Assembly: GCF_937616625.2 (NCBI RefSeq)
Contig: NC_065570.1
Coordinates: 40,245,665 to 40,309,664, forward strand
DNA: 64,000 bases
Origin: Mercurialis annua
Lineage: Eukaryota > Streptophyta > Magnoliopsida > Malpighiales > Euphorbiaceae
Direction of reading: 5' to 3'
Below the pieces are notes generated by a model that had not been told where the DNA came from, did no database searches, and worked only from the letters and a program-made list of their open reading frames with translations. Shown in pieces: positions 60,156 to 64,000 of the stretch. The position numbers and the translations under genes were made by a program. How positions within the stretch are numbered: position 1 is the stretch's first letter; each line of letters begins with the position of its first letter.

Positions 60156-60633
60156 CCAAACTTCTTGAGGTTGGAGGTGATTGCAAGGAGTCTATTGGTG
60201 ATTTAAGTTACGTTCTCATTGGCCTTGTGATTAAATGCTTCATATTCCCCAATTAAAGCTCCACCTTTTTGTTCTTCTCTTAAACCGTACCTTAATTGTA
60301 ATTCTCTAGGATCTTCCACATGTCATAAGGACAAGCACAATGTTGAACTCTTGATTGTTCTTCTCTAGATAAAGAACCAAAAATAACACACATAGCTTTT
60401 TGGTTGAGAGCATTAGCTTCAATTTGCTCTTTTGTCCACTCATCTCTTGGCCATGGAACTTCAACATCATCAATTATTTGAGAAGGAGTTTTGTATTCTT
60501 TTATGACAATCCTTCAAAGATTTACTTCTTCCATATCTAAGTAGTTTTCCATCTTGAACAAACAATTTGGAAAATCCGGCCAATTAAAGATCGGCCTAAG
60601 TGTATGAGTGAAATTTTCGGTAGCCATTAACAT
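60156..60633 (-). pseudogene. Copia 5 gag (UBN2-like), N-terminal part, decayed
   Basis: Minus strand from ATG 60633 (or ATG 60627). NWPDFPNCLFKMENYL near the start, PRDEWTKEQIEANALNQKAM in the middle and SREEQSRVQ... CPYDMWKILE show a copia Gag of the UBN2 type. Stops at 60514-60516 (in place of an expected Trp codon) and near 60209, and an indel near 60310, make it dead. It runs in frame into the CACTA transposase remnant near 60155; everything downstream of Gag's middle is lost. Confidence 0.75.
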
Positions 60634-60670
60634 CTTTAAACTCTTAATTAAGCACTAAATGAGCAACCGT

Positions 60671-60682
60671 GCTCTAATACCA
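60671..60682 (-). other. Primer-binding site of copia 5
   Basis: Minus strand TGGTATTAGAGC, one change from the plant initiator tRNA-Met complement, two bases after the LTR end. Confidence 0.85.
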
Positions 60683-60684
60683 AT

Positions 60685-61866
60685 TGAAATACCTAAGAGG
60701 GGGGGTGAATTTGGTTTAGTTAAAAAATTGGTTAAGAAAAGATTAGAGGAGATTAGGGTATAAGACAAGAACACAAAGTAATTTTAGAGTGGTTCGACTT
60801 AAACACAACCCGACATCCACTTCTCAATCAATGATTGAGATTTTCACGAAATAAAACTTGATTACAAGTTATAAAAATGGTGTTGTAAAACTAAACACCC
60901 AACTTAGAGTTTTTCCAAAGCTAAACTCATAACTTGCAACTAATTTATTTTAGGATTAATTTCTAAAAAAATCACGAACTTTACACGAAGTTTCATTTTA
61001 ATCATGACCTTTAAAAGTTTTCATTTAAAGGCACGAACTTTCATTTTATTTCAAATCTATCACCAAAGTAAAATTCGGTGTAGTTTATCTGATTAAAAAT
61101 TCCTAATCCTAGATACTCTAACCGAAAGATAATAAGATTTGATGTTAATTAATAATTTGGGTCTTTCATTATTGATTTAGTGAAGAATTTAATTAATAAA
61201 AATACACTGAAATGATGAATTTGAAACAATATGAAAGTTCGTGTCTTTAAATGGCAGCTTTTAAAGGTCATGATTAAAATGAAACTTCGTGTAAAGTTCG
61301 TGATTTTTTTAGGAATTAACCCTTTATTTTATAAGACTTAATCAATAACTCACAATCAAAACAATAAATGCTCTAACTAACTAGAACAACAAGAAATCAA
61401 TATGAAGAATTGATGCACAATAAATTTGAGAGAGTTTTTGATAGTTGAGAGTTTTGAAGGTTTGCAATAATTGTTCCAACTAAATACAAAGGGTTAGAAT
61501 AAGTATTTAATGGCTTCTTGATGATGTGCCAAAGTCCCATTGGTCTAAACCAGTTTCTTCCCGTTATTTTCCCTTGAATATCTTCATTAATGAAGTGTTA
61601 GAACAATCTAAACGATCGTTCAAAAAAGTGCACGACCGTTCACTTTAAACGTTCGAAAAATAATTTAAAAAATCATTAGTAAACGATTGTTTAAACGTGT
61701 TAAATGATCGGTCATTTTACTTTGAACGGTCCTTCCCTAAACTGTCTAGAAAACGAAAAAGTAGAGCTGGGCAAAAATTATGAACTATTGTATACAATAT
61801 GAACGATCGTTTAAAACATGAAGTTTACAAAAACGTCTAGAAAATGCTGTACAATTGCATGAAACA
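60685..61866 (-). repeat. 5' LTR of copia 5 with MITE C inside
   Basis: Minus strand ends CCTCTTAGGTATTTCA at 60685 next to the primer-binding site; the start is taken as TGTTTCATGCAATTG at 61866. Without the MITE it is about 0.8 kb. The U3 side contains many CGATCGTTC/GAACGATCG-type palindromes (61610-61820). The target duplication was not checked, because the other end of the element is lost. Confidence 0.65.
60953..61322. mobile_element. MITE C, Mutator-like, 370 bp
   Basis: Related to MITEs A and B at the ends (GGATTAATTTCTAAAAAAAT; ATCACGAACTTTACACG) but with a different middle and inverted repeats of over 100 bp. Exact 9-bp target duplication TTTATTTTA at 60944-60952 and 61323-61331. 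Confidence 0.93.
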
Positions 61867-62714
61867 AGTTAGACTTTTTTTAAAAAGTTTTTTTTTTTTT
61901 GAAAAGAAGTTAGACTTAAATAAATGTCAATTTTTTAAATATATTAAAATAAGATTAAACGGCACATTGGAAAATAAATTTTTTTGAAACTAGTTAGACT
62001 ACTTATCGGAAAATAAAATTTCCGTATTTTATTTAGTCCTAACAAGCGAGTCAATGGACGCCACTTAGGGTACTTCCCGTGTTACATTATCTTATAACCA
62101 TTAATAGTTCACGTTTCCTTGCTTCCTTTTTATGCTCTCTAAACGCAAATAACATACGGTATAGAATGCAAATTTCTACATCATTATTAAATAAAGCACT
62201 ATTAGATGAGTGTATAAAAAGTACGAGACTTGATGAAATTTGTTACGTAATAAGGAAGTAAATTCTAAAAATTCATAATGTTCTAATAGATAATAAAAAA
62301 GGCAAGAAAGAATATTTAATTGAGATAAGGATTTAAGCAAATGTGAATACAAGTCCACGATTAAGACCCTTCAACACCTCATCCTTGTTTATGATTAAAA
62401 CAGCTTACCTAATTATTGGAATATTAATTATCCATCAAGTTGCTGTTCTGGTACTTAGCAATTTCAAATTATTGTTATGGACGACTTAAATTAGATTTGA
62501 GTGATTACTACATTCATCAAATTAAGATAAACCTTATGTTCTATCTATGCCATGTCCTACTAAACTTTCTATTGGTGACTAATTTGTTTTCAATTTGATT
62601 TAATTTCTTAAGCTTTTATTTGGACATCAATGTCGCGTTTGGTAATAGATTTTATTTGTTAATAAATATAGTTGCAATTGATTTATTCAGGAATTCATTT
62701 AATAGTTCTATTTT
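61867..62714. other. AT-rich flank, nothing recognised
   Basis: No credible frame or repeat. It may be the genomic target of copia 5. Confidence 0.4.
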
Positions 62715-63017
62715 GGGTTAATGTAAAAAAAATTACGAACTTTATATATTTTTACATTTTAATTACGCAGTTTAAATTTTATTATTTTTATACATGAACT
62801 ATAATTTTTCTCAAATTCATACGCGGGGCTGAGGTGTCACTCATTTATTAGTGTAAAATGACATTCACCTTAGCGAATTATACCAATAAAACTGTGACAC
62901 CTCGGCACCGTGTAATAAGCTGAAAAAGGTGGTATTTCGTGCATAAAAATGATAAAATTTTATATGCGTGATTAAAATGAAAAAACATGTAAAATTCGTA
63001 AAAAAATTTACTTTCCC
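62715..63017. mobile_element. MITE D, Mutator-like, older copy
   Basis: 303 bp, homologous to MITEs A and B from end to end (GGGTTAATGTAAAAAAAATT ... CTTTCCC) but with more changes. Flanks TTCTATTTT and TTTTGTTTT agree at 7 of 9 positions. Confidence 0.75.
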
Positions 63018-63534
63018 TTTTGTTTTTTTTAAGCTTTCTAGAATCAACTATGATTAATGAATTATCAAACGAATTTATTTATAAATAAAATGAATTTTAG
63101 AATAAAATTGAACCAAATAAAAGGTAAGTAAATTTTTAATATATCTAATCAGAACATGTTCTCTCTCTAGTCATCGAATTATAAATATGACACTTGTTTT
63201 ATAAATTTTTATAGGAAGAAAGTAAAAAAACATCTTTAATTTTTTTCTTTAGAAAGAGCACATAATATTTTTTAGTTATTTGTTTTCCATTTGGACCTTT
63301 AACTTCTAGTGCAAATAGACACCCACACTTGAAAAATAATTAAAAATCTTGAGGAGCTAAGTGACAAAGAAATAAATTAAAACAGGCTAAGTGTTTTTTA
63401 AAAAAAAAAACTTCAAACGTTTTTTTGTAGTATTTTAAATCGTTGAGAGCTTAAATGGCAAAAAATAATTAAAAGGGATTATATGCTCTTTCTAAAAACC
63501 TTAAACGGTTCTTCTGTACATCTGGCTATTTTTA
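63018..63534. other. AT-rich stretch, nothing recognised
   Basis: No frame, no clear repeat; only A and T runs. Confidence 0.4.
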
Positions 63535-63543
63535 TATTTATAA

Positions 63544-63824
63544 GGTTAAACCCATTTGAAGGTCCATGTTATTTAAACCTTTTTTAGGAGGTCCTTATAT
63601 TTCAATTTTGTATTATTTGGTCCCTTTATTTATTTATTTTTTAATTTTTAGGCCCTTTATTAGTTTTTTTCAGTCCTTCTACTTACAATTTTTTTTCTTT
63701 ATTCACACAAAAGGACATAAAAATTGAAAAATAAGTAAGTACATAGACCAAGTAATACAAAATTAAAGTAGAAAGACCTCCGAAAAAAAAATTAAAGTAC
63801 AGCGACCTCTAAATGGGTTTGGCC
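63544..63824. mobile_element. MITE E, Mutator-like, 281 bp, separate family
   Basis: Terminal inverted repeats start GGTTAAACCCATTTGAAGG and, from the other side, GGCCAAACCCATTTAGAGG, and extend about 80 bp (AATTTTGTATTA, TTGGTC). 9-bp target duplication TATTTATAA (63535-63543) and TATTTGTAA (63825-63833). No coding capacity. Confidence 0.85.
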
Positions 63825-64000
63825 TATTTGTAATGAGATTTGAAAGTGAATGATGCAAGAACACAGATAAGAGAAAATTGCTTATGCTTGTAAGTATTGC
63901 CAACTTTCTAATTAGGACCCCTAAAATTAAAGGGCTTAAATTATGATTTGAACATTATAACTAACAGAAAATCATGATAATGAAATGGATATGGTCAATT

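Overview
The window reads as nuclear DNA of a flowering plant, most likely a eudicot, from a repeat-rich part of a chromosome. It is AT-rich, and nearly everything recognisable is a plant transposable element: Ty1/copia and Ty3/gypsy-type LTR retrotransposons, CACTA transposons with Transposase_24 and DUF4216-type genes, Mutator-like MITEs with 9-10 bp target duplications, and a tRNA-derived SINE. I see no intact host gene, rRNA or CRISPR array. Every multi-domain reading frame carries stops or frameshifts. The species cannot be named from the sequence alone.

Layout. 1-1694 is the 3' part of a gypsy LTR (G1). 1695-7466 is AT-rich with a SINE relic and a probable Athila-like LTR. 7467-7854 is a broken reading frame of unknown type. 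7855-14098 is copia element 1 (plus strand, no 5' LTR). 14099-15953 is part of a second gypsy LTR (G2), whose internal region runs 15954-16249 and resumes at 32353-35775. Between those pieces sits a minus-strand non-autonomous gypsy-type element (16250-32347, TSD GGCAA), and inside that a complete minus-strand copia element 3 (21558-30155, TSD ATCCT). 35776-41286 is copia element 2, the same family as element 1 but missing its 3' end. 41487-44739 is gypsy LTR G3 plus leader, with two MITEs inside. 44740 to about 49190 is copia element 4 (minus), split by a 982-bp Mutator-like element. 49190-56397 holds gypsy LTR pieces and a 1089-bp CACTA element. 56398 to about 60155 is a larger CACTA element with two decayed genes, cut off where it meets the gag and LTR of copia element 5 (60156-61866). 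The right edge is AT-rich with two more MITEs.

How it fits together. The order of nesting can be read from target duplications: G2 was hit by the minus-strand gypsy element, which was later hit by copia 3. By eye the copia 3 LTRs differ by about 2% and the LTRs of its host by about 6-10%, which agrees with that order.

The most interesting signals are: a 298-codon acidic frame of unknown kind, in the place where Gag is expected in the minus-strand gypsy element; a predicted intron running from inside that element's LTR across the primer-binding site to the start of this frame; bZIP-like repeat arrays upstream of a TATA box in the copia 3 LTRs, although its coding region is dead; and a CACTA transposase intron flanked by a 17-bp direct repeat. 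No new defence-like or metabolic system is present. Element boundaries supported by target duplications are solid; lineage names and splice sites are inference.
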